13,317 nt of DNA, from assembly GCA_003176075.1 (NCBI GenBank), contig PSRN01000156.1, forward strand, positions 1-13,317. The letters are read 5' to 3'. Source of the stretch: Bdellovibrio sp. GTDB lineage: Bacteria > Bdellovibrionota > Bdellovibrionia > Bdellovibrionales > Bdellovibrionaceae. Below the pieces are notes generated by a model. It made no database searches, was not told the DNA's origin, and saw only the letters and a program-made list of their open reading frames with translations. Shown in pieces: positions 6,561-13,317 of this stretch. The position numbers were made by a program, and so were the translations under genes. How positions within the stretch are numbered: the first letter of the stretch is position 1; each line of letters starts with the position of its first letter.

Positions 6561-6594
6561 CAGGTTCCTCCGTTGGCCAGGTTCCTCCACTGGC
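6561..6594 (-). promoter_or_regulatory. Tandemly duplicated ribosome-binding site
   Basis: Two adjacent 17-bp units (6561-6577 and 6578-6594, 15 of 17 identical) each contain GGAGGAACCTG on the minus strand. The downstream copy is correctly placed for ATG 6559. The upstream copy is 17 bases further away and would be a standby site or a slippage duplication. Confidence 0.7.
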
Positions 6595-6617
6595 ATTACG
6601 AACAGTTGGTGAAATGA

Positions 6618-7157
6618 CTAGCTATTGGAAAATCGGATTTTGAGGATCTTCTCCTCGACGATTTTTCCACCACGATCAAAAACCATCACACGAACTCGTT
6701 TCAATCCTGATTCAGCTGACCGCACGACAAACGGAAACGAGGCCAGAGCGGCCTTGTCCTCCACCGGTATGCTGACCGTGCTAGTTCCATCGATCTCAGG
6801 GTAGCGCGTGGAAACGAAGGTCACGCCTTCTGGCAACTCAATTTCCACCCTGGCCACATCGGCGACCTCGATGTTCCGCAAGCCCACCTCAACCAAGGTG
6901 GGCTGCCCGACATGAGCGCTGAACGCGGAAAAGAGAAAAAGCCAGGCGCAAAAAGACGCCAAACCCAACCCCAATCCGGAGCCACCAATGGCCCAACCCT
7001 GCCACCATCGCACCTTTCGCTTCCACTCTATTCTGGAAGCGACCTCATTGGCGATGCGGCGGCTCAAGAAAGGCGATGCTTCAAGTCCGCGAGAGCCGGT
7101 CCTGAAAATCGATTTACTTTTCGCTTCAATACGATCGTCCGACATAGACATATCCAT
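6618..7157 (-). CDS. Probable anti-sigma factor, single-span membrane protein
   Basis: A 179-residue protein: a charged N-terminal cytoplasmic part (about 1-50), one membrane span (about 54-80) and a C-terminal extracytoplasmic beta-rich domain of about 95 residues, containing VARVEIELPEGVTFVS and VVRSAESGLKRVRVMVFD. This topology, directly downstream of an ECF sigma factor gene (gap of 35 bases), is the standard arrangement for a membrane anti-sigma factor. The zinc-binding HxxxCxxC motif of ZAS anti-sigma factors is absent; the only Cys (70) is in the membrane span. Assignment therefore rests on topology and context. AAGG lies 7 bases before ATG 7157, though ATGs at 7151 and 7145 are alternatives. 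It could instead be an unrelated envelope protein. Confidence 0.6.
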   Translation of the reverse strand: MDMSMSDDRIEAKSKSIFRTGSRGLEASPFLSRRIANEVASRIEWKRKVRWWQGWAIGGSGLGLGLASFCAWLFLFSAFSAHVGQPTLVEVGLRNIEVADVARVEIELPEGVTFVSTRYPEIDGTSTVSIPVEDKAALASFPFVVRSAESGLKRVRVMVFDRGGKIVEEKILKIRFSNS

Positions 7158-7192
7158 GGCCTCGCCTTATTGACTCGTTTCATTGATTCGTT

Positions 7193-7771
7193 TCATGAAG
7201 TAGACGACCGGGCGGGGTGATTCCTTTCATTTCCTTCAAACTTTTTTACAAAATCTTTTCGAGCCCGAAAAACCCTTGAAGTTACGGCCTCTTCCGATAA
7301 TTTCATCATTTCCGCCGCTTCCTTGTAAGTGAACTCATGCAGATCAATAAGTATCAAAATAAGACGATCCTCGGGAAGCAACTGAAGAAGGGCCTCGCGG
7401 ATCTGCAAGTGGGTATCTTGTGCGGATGCATTCGTGCCCCTTTCGTCCAGGGGGGGTTCGCCGTCTGATCGCAACTTGTTTTCATGTCGTTTGAGTTCAT
7501 CGAGAAAGATATTTTTGCCCGTTTGCAAGACCCAGGCTTTGAATCGCCCAGGCTCTTTCAATTTTGCAAGATTCAAAATCGCCCGCAGTAGCGTTTCTTG
7601 GCAAAGATCCTCGGCGCTCGCCTTGTCCCTCGCCAAATAATAGCAGAATCTGTAGATTTCATCTTGCACGGATTCAACGAGCAACGAAATCGCGTTCTTG
7701 TCTCCTTTTTGCGCCTGAGTGACTAATTCCCCGAGCTCGTGATCCAAGGGAGAGGACACCTTAATACTCAT
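7193..7771 (-). CDS. ECF-type RNA polymerase sigma factor
   Basis: A 192-residue sigma-70 family protein with only regions 2 and 4. Region 2 (about 28-95) includes ASAEDLCQETLLRAI and FKAWVLQTGKNIFLDELKR, which are involved in core binding and -10 recognition. Region 4 (about 124-176) includes LPEDRLILILIDLHEFTYKE and the helix-turn-helix AAEMMKLSEEAVTSRVFRAR, which recognises the -35 element. Length and lack of other domains are typical of the ECF group, which directs transcription of envelope or stress genes. Its ATG overlaps the TGA of the upstream TPR/beta-barrel gene as ATGA, so the two are probably translationally coupled. GGAG lies 9 bases upstream. The downstream membrane protein is the likely anti-sigma factor. 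A target promoter motif cannot be defined from one operon. Confidence 0.92.
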   Translation of the reverse strand: MSIKVSSPLDHELGELVTQAQKGDKNAISLLVESVQDEIYRFCYYLARDKASAEDLCQETLLRAILNLAKLKEPGRFKAWVLQTGKNIFLDELKRHENKLRSDGEPPLDERGTNASAQDTHLQIREALLQLLPEDRLILILIDLHEFTYKEAAEMMKLSEEAVTSRVFRARKDFVKKFEGNERNHPARSSTS

Positions 7772-9375
7772 TGGAAGAAGCTCCAGTTCACACCCAAGAA
7801 TGTGACAGACTTGTTAAAATTCTTATCGGTGACGCTACCGGAACCGAGGGTCGAGTGGTTGATGGTCGCCTCTTGGTTAAAATACCAAATTAGGGTCGGC
7901 GATGAAAAGTAATTGAGTCGAAGACTGGCGTAAGTTTGCGAGTCCCGGCGGACGGTCTGATCGGGTTCTTCGACGTGATCAAATGTCTTGAAATACTCAA
8001 TCGCGGACCCGGAAATTTGCCACCAACTTCCGATGAAATAGGAGGCCGTTAAGCCAATGCCATTGATCTTGTCGGCCAACGGCAACACGCCGTTTGAATA
8101 TGGCATGTCACCGGTGTTTTCCGAAATAGCGACATAAAACAGGCTGGCGTAAAAATCGCCGGCATTGTAGTCGAAATACAATTTCAACGATTGAACATCA
8201 CCAGTCAGATAGTCGTAAAATGTCTGATTGGATTTGTTGTGAAAGTAGTCGTATCTGATACCAGCGCCCAACTCTCCGAAATACCGATGGACCGTAGCGT
8301 TTCCACCGGCTTTTGTAAGAAACGGTGACGACTGCAAGGTCTGATACACGTAGGTGGGATCAATTTGAATCAACCAAGTCTTCGTCTGGTAACTCAAGGG
8401 TAGATCCACATTGTGGGTCATGAGTCGCGCTTGCGGCTGATTGGAGACTTCCAACCAGGAAAATTGATAGCCCAGATTTAGATACCAAGGCTCTTCTTTC
8501 AGAAACCGGTAACCGGCGCCAAGGCCAAGTTGCGTCCCCGGTTCGGCGATGGCTGATTCGCTAGCGCCGTTTTCGAAATAGTTTGAATTGTATCCCCCGG
8601 CAACATCCAACCACAGCCAGTAAGGATATTTCCTCGGCCATAGATCAGCTTGAATCTGATGAATGAAGTCATTCGCCATTTCGTTCAGTTCACTCGATGG
8701 GTTCAGCGCAAGCACGCGGTGAAACGCCAACACCGCTTGATGGGGGTCGCCCAGTTTCAAGTTGGCCAAGCCAATCATCATCGCCGCTTCAGCCGTCAAT
8801 TTCTCACCGAGTCCAAGTTCAAATTCCTTCAGTGCCGCTTGGTAACGGTGATCCTTATAAAGCTCCATCGCTTCCAGTAAGACCGGCGATTCACTCAACT
8901 CGCTGGCCTCGCTCAACAGTAAACTCTCGTCGTTGACATCTTTCGTGATATTGGGAGGCAACGTTTCGGTCTGCAGAGCAACAATCAGCTGTTTGGCTGA
9001 CGCTCGATCCCCCATTTTACGATAGGTCTTAGCGAGATATAGCCGGGCCAGCGGACCGAGTTGGGTTCGGCCAACCTTTTCCGCTTGAACGACGACGGAA
9101 TACGCCCGAACCGCTTGCGCATAATCCGCGAGCGAGAAGTAAACGTTGCCGAGATTAAACCAATAGAGTGGATTGTCGCGATGGTGACCAATCAGATTGT
9201 TTAGGATTTTTCCGCTGGCACGATAGTTTTCGTGGGTAAAGAGGTCCAACGCGCGTTGAAATTCTTGCTGGTCTGAGTCTTGCGCCTTTGACGTTGCAGA
9301 CCAAGCGTAGGTCAAGGCACAGCTCAGAATACATGAAATCGTAGAAGTCGTTATCTGCCGAATTGAATTGCTCAC
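7768..9375 (-). CDS. TPR plus outer-membrane beta-barrel protein
   Basis: A 535-residue protein. Residues 1-31 form a signal peptide (cleavage near SKA). Residues about 36-240 are tetratricopeptide repeats, for example NPLYWFNLGNVYFSLADYAQ and LAKTYRKMGDRASA, and a second group with AAMMIGLANLKLGDPHQAV. Residues about 250-535 show alternating aromatic strands (WYLNLGYQFSWLEV, LKLYFDYNAGDFYASLFYVA) and end FLGVNWSFFQ. A C-terminal strand with aromatic residues is the usual signal for barrel assembly in the outer membrane. A periplasmic TPR joined to a barrel resembles the Slam (surface lipoprotein assembly modulator) architecture, but I see no specific Slam motif. The start is GTG 9375, limited by an in-frame TGA just upstream; no good ribosome-binding site is visible. 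It heads the sigma-factor operon and may be its sensor or product. Confidence 0.8.
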   Translation of the reverse strand: MSNSIRQITTSTISCILSCALTYAWSATSKAQDSDQQEFQRALDLFTHENYRASGKILNNLIGHHRDNPLYWFNLGNVYFSLADYAQAVRAYSVVVQAEKVGRTQLGPLARLYLAKTYRKMGDRASAKQLIVALQTETLPPNITKDVNDESLLLSEASELSESPVLLEAMELYKDHRYQAALKEFELGLGEKLTAEAAMMIGLANLKLGDPHQAVLAFHRVLALNPSSELNEMANDFIHQIQADLWPRKYPYWLWLDVAGGYNSNYFENGASESAIAEPGTQLGLGAGYRFLKEEPWYLNLGYQFSWLEVSNQPQARLMTHNVDLPLSYQTKTWLIQIDPTYVYQTLQSSPFLTKAGGNATVHRYFGELGAGIRYDYFHNKSNQTFYDYLTGDVQSLKLYFDYNAGDFYASLFYVAISENTGDMPYSNGVLPLADKINGIGLTASYFIGSWWQISGSAIEYFKTFDHVEEPDQTVRRDSQTYASLRLNYFSSPTLIWYFNQEATINHSTLGSGSVTDKNFNKSVTFLGVNWSFFQ

Positions 9376-9500
9376 TGGTCATTAATCAAATTTGACTATA
9401 AAATTATTGATTTCCCTATTTCATATTCGTTCATTGATCCTTCATTTGGGAGATTTGAATCGCCCAACCGGACCAAAGACAGATCCTCGATGGAGGAAGA

Positions 9501-9638
9501 GGTGAGATAAGGCGAGATAAGATAGACAAGGTAAATTTTGAAAGGCTGGAATTGACGCCGGCAAAAGAATCGTCCTGCAGCAAATCAAACCCATTTGGAG
9601 CAGCCAAGCAGACTTCACTGGGTGAGACCTGCTTGGCT
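9501..9638. other. Gap with short repeat and long imperfect hairpin
   Basis: The gap 9376-9687 has no convincing gene. It holds two 10-bp units, GGTGAGATAA and GGCGAGATAA (9501-9520). It also has a hairpin at 9602-9638: AGCCAAGCAG pairs perfectly with CTGCTTGGCT (9629-9638), and the inner loop can form a further TCAC/GTGA stem. The hairpin lies about 50-86 bases past the stop of the solute-binding protein gene on the minus strand. It has no T-run, so it is a possible terminator or mRNA-stabilising structure. A TATAGT near 9392-9397 on the minus strand is a candidate -10 for the operon starting at 9375. Confidence 0.45.
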
Positions 9639-9687
9639 CTTGGCGCGACTGCCACTTGGGGCAATAAGGGCGCAATCAGGGATAGAT

Positions 9688-10887
9688 CTATTGTCTTGGT
9701 AGTTTCAATACTTCAGAGGCTTCCGGGCCTTTCGATCTTAACACCTCTCGCACGACGTCCCAGAGCTTTCCTAGCGCATGGCTACTTGCTGGAGGACGCC
9801 CAATTCTTTCTTTGAAATTCATCAAGCCATAGAATGGACCGCTCTTAACATCAATACCGGTAACGGCCGGCCGGAAACCAAGTGAGGGCAATTTGGATTG
9901 CATTTCTTTGCTCCTCATGAAGTCCCGCAGATCGTTTGCGGTCTTAAAACCCTCTGTCCCTTCCTTTGCAACAATCATGGCTGGAAAATTGTTCAGAATA
10001 CTAATGGGAGGGTAGATCACTTCATATTCGCTGCCATTGTTCTTAAAATTCTCCGCGATCTCCGGCAGATAATATTCATAGGTTGCAATCGCGAGGTGGG
10101 CTAGACCCGGACGGCCATCCCCTTCACCAAGCAAAAACGAATCTTTCACGTCACCTGATTTGTCGACGTCAAATTTGATGGCTTTCATAAAATCACGAAT
10201 CCGCTTCTCAGCTTCTTCAGATGTTTTGTCGTTAAGTTTGGCTTCGACCTCAGCGGGTTTGTAAGCGTCCAATTCCGAGTAAAGGCACGATACATACATC
10301 GATTGACCGGAATTTGACGTTGAAAGCTCAAGTGTCAGGGATCCTAAATAGTCTTTCTCGGGGTCTATACGTCCGGCGTGTTCAATCTGCGCCACAGTTG
10401 CCAAATCTGAACAAGTCAACTTGTCGTTCTGTTGCTTCTTCAGATGTTGGCGCGCCAAATCGATTTTATCCTTCATCCCGACAAAGATCGTCGGTGAATT
10501 TGCCATGTCTTTGGCGTCCGCCTTCGTGAAATCTTTTGCCCGAAACGCTGAAACGTCGCTGCCAAAAATGACGAGGTCGCATTTGTCTCTATTGCCATCG
10601 TTGAGCCTGTCGGCAAGTTCTCCGGAACCTTTGAAGGTAATATCCGACGCTTTAAGGGGAATGCCGCTCCTCTCTTTGTACGCTGGGATAACGGAGTCTT
10701 CGATCCATTTCTTTAGCTCGCTGGCCGAACAAATATGGATTGCGCTCCTTGCCCGATAAATTTCTCCTTTCACAGCGCCGACGGGATCTCCCAATATATC
10801 CTCCCAATTGAAGGCAAAGGCCGTGGCGCCGATGCTGGACACCAGCGCGGCGCTTGCGAGCCATCGGGTCGTAAGCTTGATTTTCAT
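9688..10887 (-). CDS. Periplasmic solute-binding protein (type II fold)
   Basis: A 399-residue protein with a signal peptide of about 25 residues (cleavage after AFA). The rest fits the extracellular solute-binding families related to molybdate/sulfate-type or SBP_bac_11 proteins: CDLVIFGSD (103-111), NSPTIFVGMKDKID (130-143), the ligand-loop-like STSNSGQSMYV (189-199), a Tyr-rich helix YEYYLPEIAENF (270-281), YPPISILNNFPAMIVAKEG (292-310), and a final ANDLRDFMRSKEMQSKLPSLGFRPAV (317-342). These proteins bind an oxyanion or another small ligand for ABC import or sensing. No permease or ATPase gene is adjacent, so it may work with a distant transporter or as an orphan sensor. AAGGAGA lies 7 bases before ATG 10887 and is close to ideal. 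The ligand cannot be inferred. Confidence 0.85.
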   Translation of the reverse strand: MKIKLTTRWLASAALVSSIGATAFAFNWEDILGDPVGAVKGEIYRARSAIHICSASELKKWIEDSVIPAYKERSGIPLKASDITFKGSGELADRLNDGNRDKCDLVIFGSDVSAFRAKDFTKADAKDMANSPTIFVGMKDKIDLARQHLKKQQNDKLTCSDLATVAQIEHAGRIDPEKDYLGSLTLELSTSNSGQSMYVSCLYSELDAYKPAEVEAKLNDKTSEEAEKRIRDFMKAIKFDVDKSGDVKDSFLLGEGDGRPGLAHLAIATYEYYLPEIAENFKNNGSEYEVIYPPISILNNFPAMIVAKEGTEGFKTANDLRDFMRSKEMQSKLPSLGFRPAVTGIDVKSGPFYGLMNFKERIGRPPASSHALGKLWDVVREVLRSKGPEASEVLKLPRQ

Positions 10888-10903
10888 TCTCTTTCTCCTT
10901 TTT

Positions 10904-11091
10904 TGTTAATGTTTGTCCTTGTTAAAGCGGGAAGAAAGTTATCCATGGCCGGCAAAAAGGCATGTTAAAACGTGTTAAGTTTATTGATTGCTTGTTTTGT
11001 TGGTTGCCGAATTTTTCTCAACATAAACTGCCGGAGATCCATACTGGAACTGGTTAAGCATATTTTCTTTAATTTTCGTTTTCTTTGTTAA
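10904..11091 (-). promoter_or_regulatory. Cluster of TGTTAA hexamers upstream of the solute-binding gene
   Basis: TGTTAA occurs at 10904-10909, 10920-10925, 10963-10968, 10973-10978 and 11086-11091 (TTAACA on the minus strand), with a GGTTAA at 11052-11057. The two central copies are 10 bp apart, one helical turn. The gap 10888-11328 is A/T-rich and otherwise holds no convincing gene, so it is a long leader or promoter region. A DNA-binding regulator is possible but not shown. Confidence 0.35.
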
Positions 11092-11250
11092 GACTTGTTC
11101 AATGCGAGTTTTTTTTCTTGATTTTGACGGCAACGAGGCCAGCAAAAAACTGTGTCTTCTGAACAGACTTAATTTTTGGAGATTTTCTTTCTCATGGGGC
11201 CCGGGAATTGAAAATCAGGACCCCATCTTCTGACTGGACTGAAACTGTCT

Positions 11251-11268
11251 CCGCGGCCAATGCCGTGG
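11251..11268 (-). terminator. Compact GC-rich hairpin after the small secreted gene
   Basis: CCGCGGC (11251-11257) pairs with GCCGTGG (11262-11268) around CAAT, with one G-T pair. It lies about 60 bases past the stop of the minus-strand small secreted protein gene. No T-run follows, so its role as a terminator is uncertain. Confidence 0.3.
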
Positions 11269-11328
11269 CTAAGGCTGACTTGATCCCATTTTTCCTAACC
11301 AGTTGCCATTGTGGCTAGCGGGGATGGA

Positions 11329-11604
11329 CTATTTGGTCAGCGTCCACCAGAGTTCCTCGATGCCCGCGGCATTGGTCATCGCGCTTTGGCCGACAACCTT
11401 GAACTGCTGGGCTTGGAGCGCGTTGAGCGCGGAGGTCACGGCCTGAGCAGATGTGTCTTGATCCTCCAGAGTCGACGATTTGTCGTTGCCATCGCAATAC
11501 AGCTCGAGACCCGTCGATCGATTACAAAGAAGAATACAGTTCGAAGCCTGAGCGGAAAATGTGAACAGAACTTGAATCACGATAAAACAAAAAACATTTT
11601 TCAT
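11329..11604 (-). CDS. Small secreted cysteine-containing protein
   Basis: A 91-residue protein with a signal peptide (cleavage after residue 20, SAQA). The mature part has Cys23, Cys27 and Cys37 near its start, then a short helix-like segment (DTSAQAVTSALNALQAQQFKVV, about 50-71) and ends WWTLTK. No family is recognised. GGGGGGA about 6 bases upstream of ATG 11604 supports the start. Its ATG overlaps the TGA of an upstream open frame (11601-11852) as ATGA, which would be consistent with translational coupling if that frame is real. Confidence 0.7.
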   Translation of the reverse strand: MKNVFCFIVIQVLFTFSAQASNCILLCNRSTGLELYCDGNDKSSTLEDQDTSAQAVTSALNALQAQQFKVVGQSAMTNAAGIEELWWTLTK

Positions 11605-11852
11605 TGAATCCCCCCTTTTGTTGTAAGACTAAGCACAACAGCCAAAACCGCTGGTGACAAGAGTATGGCTCGCACCTCGGCTTTCGTAAGGGAAACCTCT
11701 TGGACCAAAGACCAAAAAGACCAAAAAGACCAAAAAGGCCAAAAAGACCAATTAGAGAAGCGTGGACGGACTGCACGCTGCCTTGCTGCCGCCTCAACGG
11801 TCGGCTGTTCGTCGACCCGCATGGTCAATCTATAATTCTTTGGAATTGACAT
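11601..11852 (-). CDS. Possible small membrane protein with Trp/Phe repeat
   Basis: An 83-codon frame starting ATG 11852. It has a charged N-terminus, a tract SNWSFWPFWSFWSFWS (33-48) encoded by a 9-bp tandem repeat, and a hydrophobic C-terminal segment ILLSPAVLAVVLSLTT (about 63-78) that could span a membrane. It ends in an ATGA overlap with the next gene, which favours translation. Against it: there is no clear ribosome-binding site, the 9-bp repeat stays open in several frames, and only 50 bp separate its start from the divergent metalloprotease start. The segment could instead be the leader of the next gene. Confidence 0.3.
   Translation of the reverse strand: MSIPKNYRLTMRVDEQPTVEAAARQRAVRPRFSNWSFWPFWSFWSFWSLVQEVSLTKAEVRAILLSPAVLAVVLSLTTKGGIQ
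11711..11746. repeat. Four 9-bp tandem repeats (ACCAAAAAG type)
   Basis: Units at 11711, 11720, 11729 and 11738 (the last GCCAAAAAG) are consecutive. Partial units flank them at 11704-11710 and 11747-11755. On the minus strand they read Trp-Ser-Phe in the possible small membrane protein frame. Confidence 0.9.
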
Positions 11853-11902
11853 CAAAAAGCCGATATCACTAGCATTTTTTCAAATCAAACAGAGGGGGAT
11901 TA

Positions 11903-13317
11903 ATGTCACGGATGTTTTCCAGGGTCAGAGTGTTCTTGCTAGTTGGGCTGGGGATGGGGGCCTCTTGGGCCGCCCAAAGCTGGGCCGCTCAGAACAGCGC
12001 CACTCAGACCAACTCCGCTCAGAGCGCCTTCGCATCGATCGAGCAAGTGAAGGCTCCAACTGATATTCACAGTGCCTTCACCGTTTCACCGAGCAAGGCA
12101 AAAGGAAACTTCGATCCGCCGCTGACCCTCAATAAAGTGAAGCTATCGCTCAATAAGAGCGCCCTTGAAAAAGAGTTTCTGCTGCAGGGCGCTTTCATCC
12201 CTCAGCCAGCTGCGGCAATGGGCAATGGAATCAAGAGCCGGGTGGTGGCGTTTCGCCAGCGCGACGGCAAACTCTACATGCTGGAGGCCACACAAGGCCA
12301 CAGCGTGACCACGGATCTCCCGCAAAATTTGATTTTGGCGGAGATGCCCATTGTGGAGGAGACCGATACCTCGATCACCTTTGATTTCAACAAAGGAATG
12401 TCCAATCTCTTTTTCATGGGAGATTGGTCAGCGCACGACCTGGACGGCGCTGATTACGACGAGGGCTCGCGATTCTCCTCGGTGAAAGTGAATTCAAGCT
12501 TTATTGAAAGCGCTGAAATGACTGCCAATAACCATCTGGTGATTCGACAGATCGCCCAGTTGTTGCTGCCCTATGGTGTTGAAAATTTCAACCTTCCGGT
12601 GGAAGTTAAATACTATTTGAGTCCCTACAATCCCAGCGCCGACTTCAAACCGGTCGAGTCGATCAAGTACGATCGAACGGGTTATTTCGAAGTCGCCGGG
12701 CAATTGACACAGCAAGGAACCGTCAAGACCTACGCCAGCAAGTTCAACCTCAATAAGCCGATCGTTTACGCGGTCTCAAGCAACACGCCGGCCGAGTTCA
12801 AACAAGCAGTGAAAGACGGCATCCTCTATTGGAATACAGTCGCCGGTCGAACCATTGTTGAGGCGATCGACGCGCCTGAAGGGGTGGTGGCCCCCGACAT
12901 CAATTACAATGTCATTCAATGGGTCCCCTACGATCAGGCTGGCTTTGCCTATGCCGACGCGCAAATGGACCCGCGAACCGGTGAGATTCTTCATGCCCAG
13001 GTGTACCTCACCAGTGCCTTTGCATATTTGGGAGTCGAGCGAGCCAAGGCGCTTTACCTCTTTAAGAATGACGACAAGAAATCGACTCGACCAAGCGTTG
13101 GGCTCAAGGGCCTCAGCCAAGCTGGCATGTGCGACTTTGATTCCACCGAAGCGATCGCAAGGTCTTTTTCCACGGTGATGGCGGTGGCGGGGGATGACGC
13201 CAAATACCTGCGCCTGGCTCAAGACTATGTTCGACAGGTCACGGCTCATGAGGTGCTTCATACGGCGGGGCTGCGCCACAACTTCGCCGGGTCCTTGTCC
13301 GCCAGCTACCCGCTGGC
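11903..13317 (+). CDS. Secreted zinc metalloprotease, metzincin type (partial)
   Basis: The gene runs off the window; 471 codons are visible. A signal peptide (about 1-28, cleavage after WA) is followed by a Gln/Ser/Ala-rich stretch (about 29-43). The visible body includes the region with IPQPAAAMGNGIKSRVVAFR, the segment LFFMGDWS, and VAPDINYNVIQWVPYDQAGFAYADAQMDPRTGEI. The active site is HEVLHTAGLRHNF (His449, Glu450, His453, Gly456, His459), an HExxHxxGxxH metzincin motif. The trailing HNF and the preceding order of blocks match the large bacterial zinc-dependent metalloproteases with a Met_zincin domain and DUF5117-type N-terminus, usually about 800 residues. The Met-turn would lie beyond the window. 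AGAGGGGG ends 4-5 bases before ATG 11903. It is transcribed away from the small secreted gene pair, with only about 50 bp between the starts. Confidence 0.88.
   Translation, partial: MSRMFSRVRVFLLVGLGMGASWAAQSWAAQNSATQTNSAQSAFASIEQVKAPTDIHSAFTVSPSKAKGNFDPPLTLNKVKLSLNKSALEKEFLLQGAFIPQPAAAMGNGIKSRVVAFRQRDGKLYMLEATQGHSVTTDLPQNLILAEMPIVEETDTSITFDFNKGMSNLFFMGDWSAHDLDGADYDEGSRFSSVKVNSSFIESAEMTANNHLVIRQIAQLLLPYGVENFNLPVEVKYYLSPYNPSADFKPVESIKYDRTGYFEVAGQLTQQGTVKTYASKFNLNKPIVYAVSSNTPAEFKQAVKDGILYWNTVAGRTIVEAIDAPEGVVAPDINYNVIQWVPYDQAGFAYADAQMDPRTGEILHAQVYLTSAFAYLGVERAKALYLFKNDDKKSTRPSVGLKGLSQAGMCDFDSTEAIARSFSTVMAVAGDDAKYLRLAQDYVRQVTAHEVLHTAGLRHNFAGSLSASYPL

Noticed and set aside
11704..11755. CRISPR-like array
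   Set aside because: The units are 9 bp, adjacent and without spacers, so this is a simple tandem repeat.
11665..11835. Plus-strand 56-codon frame with Asp-Gln-Lys repeats
   Set aside because: It is a by-product of the 9-bp repeat being open in several frames; it has no ribosome-binding site and lies opposite better-supported minus-strand frames.

Overview
The window looks like a chromosomal segment of a free-living Gram-negative bacterium. The evidence is an outer-membrane beta-barrel protein, lipoprotein signal peptides with lipoboxes, a periplasmic solute-binding protein and a haem-c lipoprotein. The density of secreted proteins and peptidases and the SET-domain remnant would suit Bdellovibrionota or a related deltaproteobacterium-like lineage. 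That assignment is inference, because no rRNA or marker gene is present. No tRNA, rRNA, CRISPR array or complete insertion sequence was seen.

Left part (1-3155): two plus-strand genes encode a mono-haem cytochrome-type lipoprotein and a periplasmic YceI-family protein, with hairpins after each. They converge with a minus-strand gene for an M61-like (glycyl-aminopeptidase-type) lipoprotein peptidase.

Middle (about 3190-6080): this is a mosaic, and the most unusual part of the window. Two different repeats, A (55 bp, 53 identical) and B (81 bp, 77 identical), each occur twice in the same orientation in the order A1-B1-A2-B2. On the minus strand the order is B2, 5'-truncated SET-domain gene, A2, 5'-truncated nucleotidyltransferase gene, B1, intact secreted 398-residue protein, A1. 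The SET-domain piece has no start codon and appears in no simple ORF list, but carries NHSC, GEEITADY and a CxCx4C post-SET motif. Just upstream of A1 there is a diverged match to the tail of the SET gene, so repeat A probably extends into that gene. A degenerate 65-bp tandem duplication follows.

Right-centre (6104-9375): a minus-strand operon encodes a TPR plus beta-barrel outer-membrane protein, an ECF sigma factor (overlapping it by ATGA), a single-span membrane protein in the anti-sigma position, and a small secreted Ala/Ser/Gly-rich protein with two tandem copies of its ribosome-binding site. It reads as an envelope-signalling unit.

Right (9376-13317): a minus-strand periplasmic solute-binding protein with a long upstream region holding five TGTTAA hexamers; a small secreted cysteine-containing protein, possibly translationally coupled to an upstream 83-codon frame with a Trp/Phe-rich 9-bp repeat; and a divergent plus-strand secreted zinc metalloprotease (HExxHxxGxxHNF) cut by the window end. 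Nine-base, frame-preserving tandem repeats occur at three separate loci.
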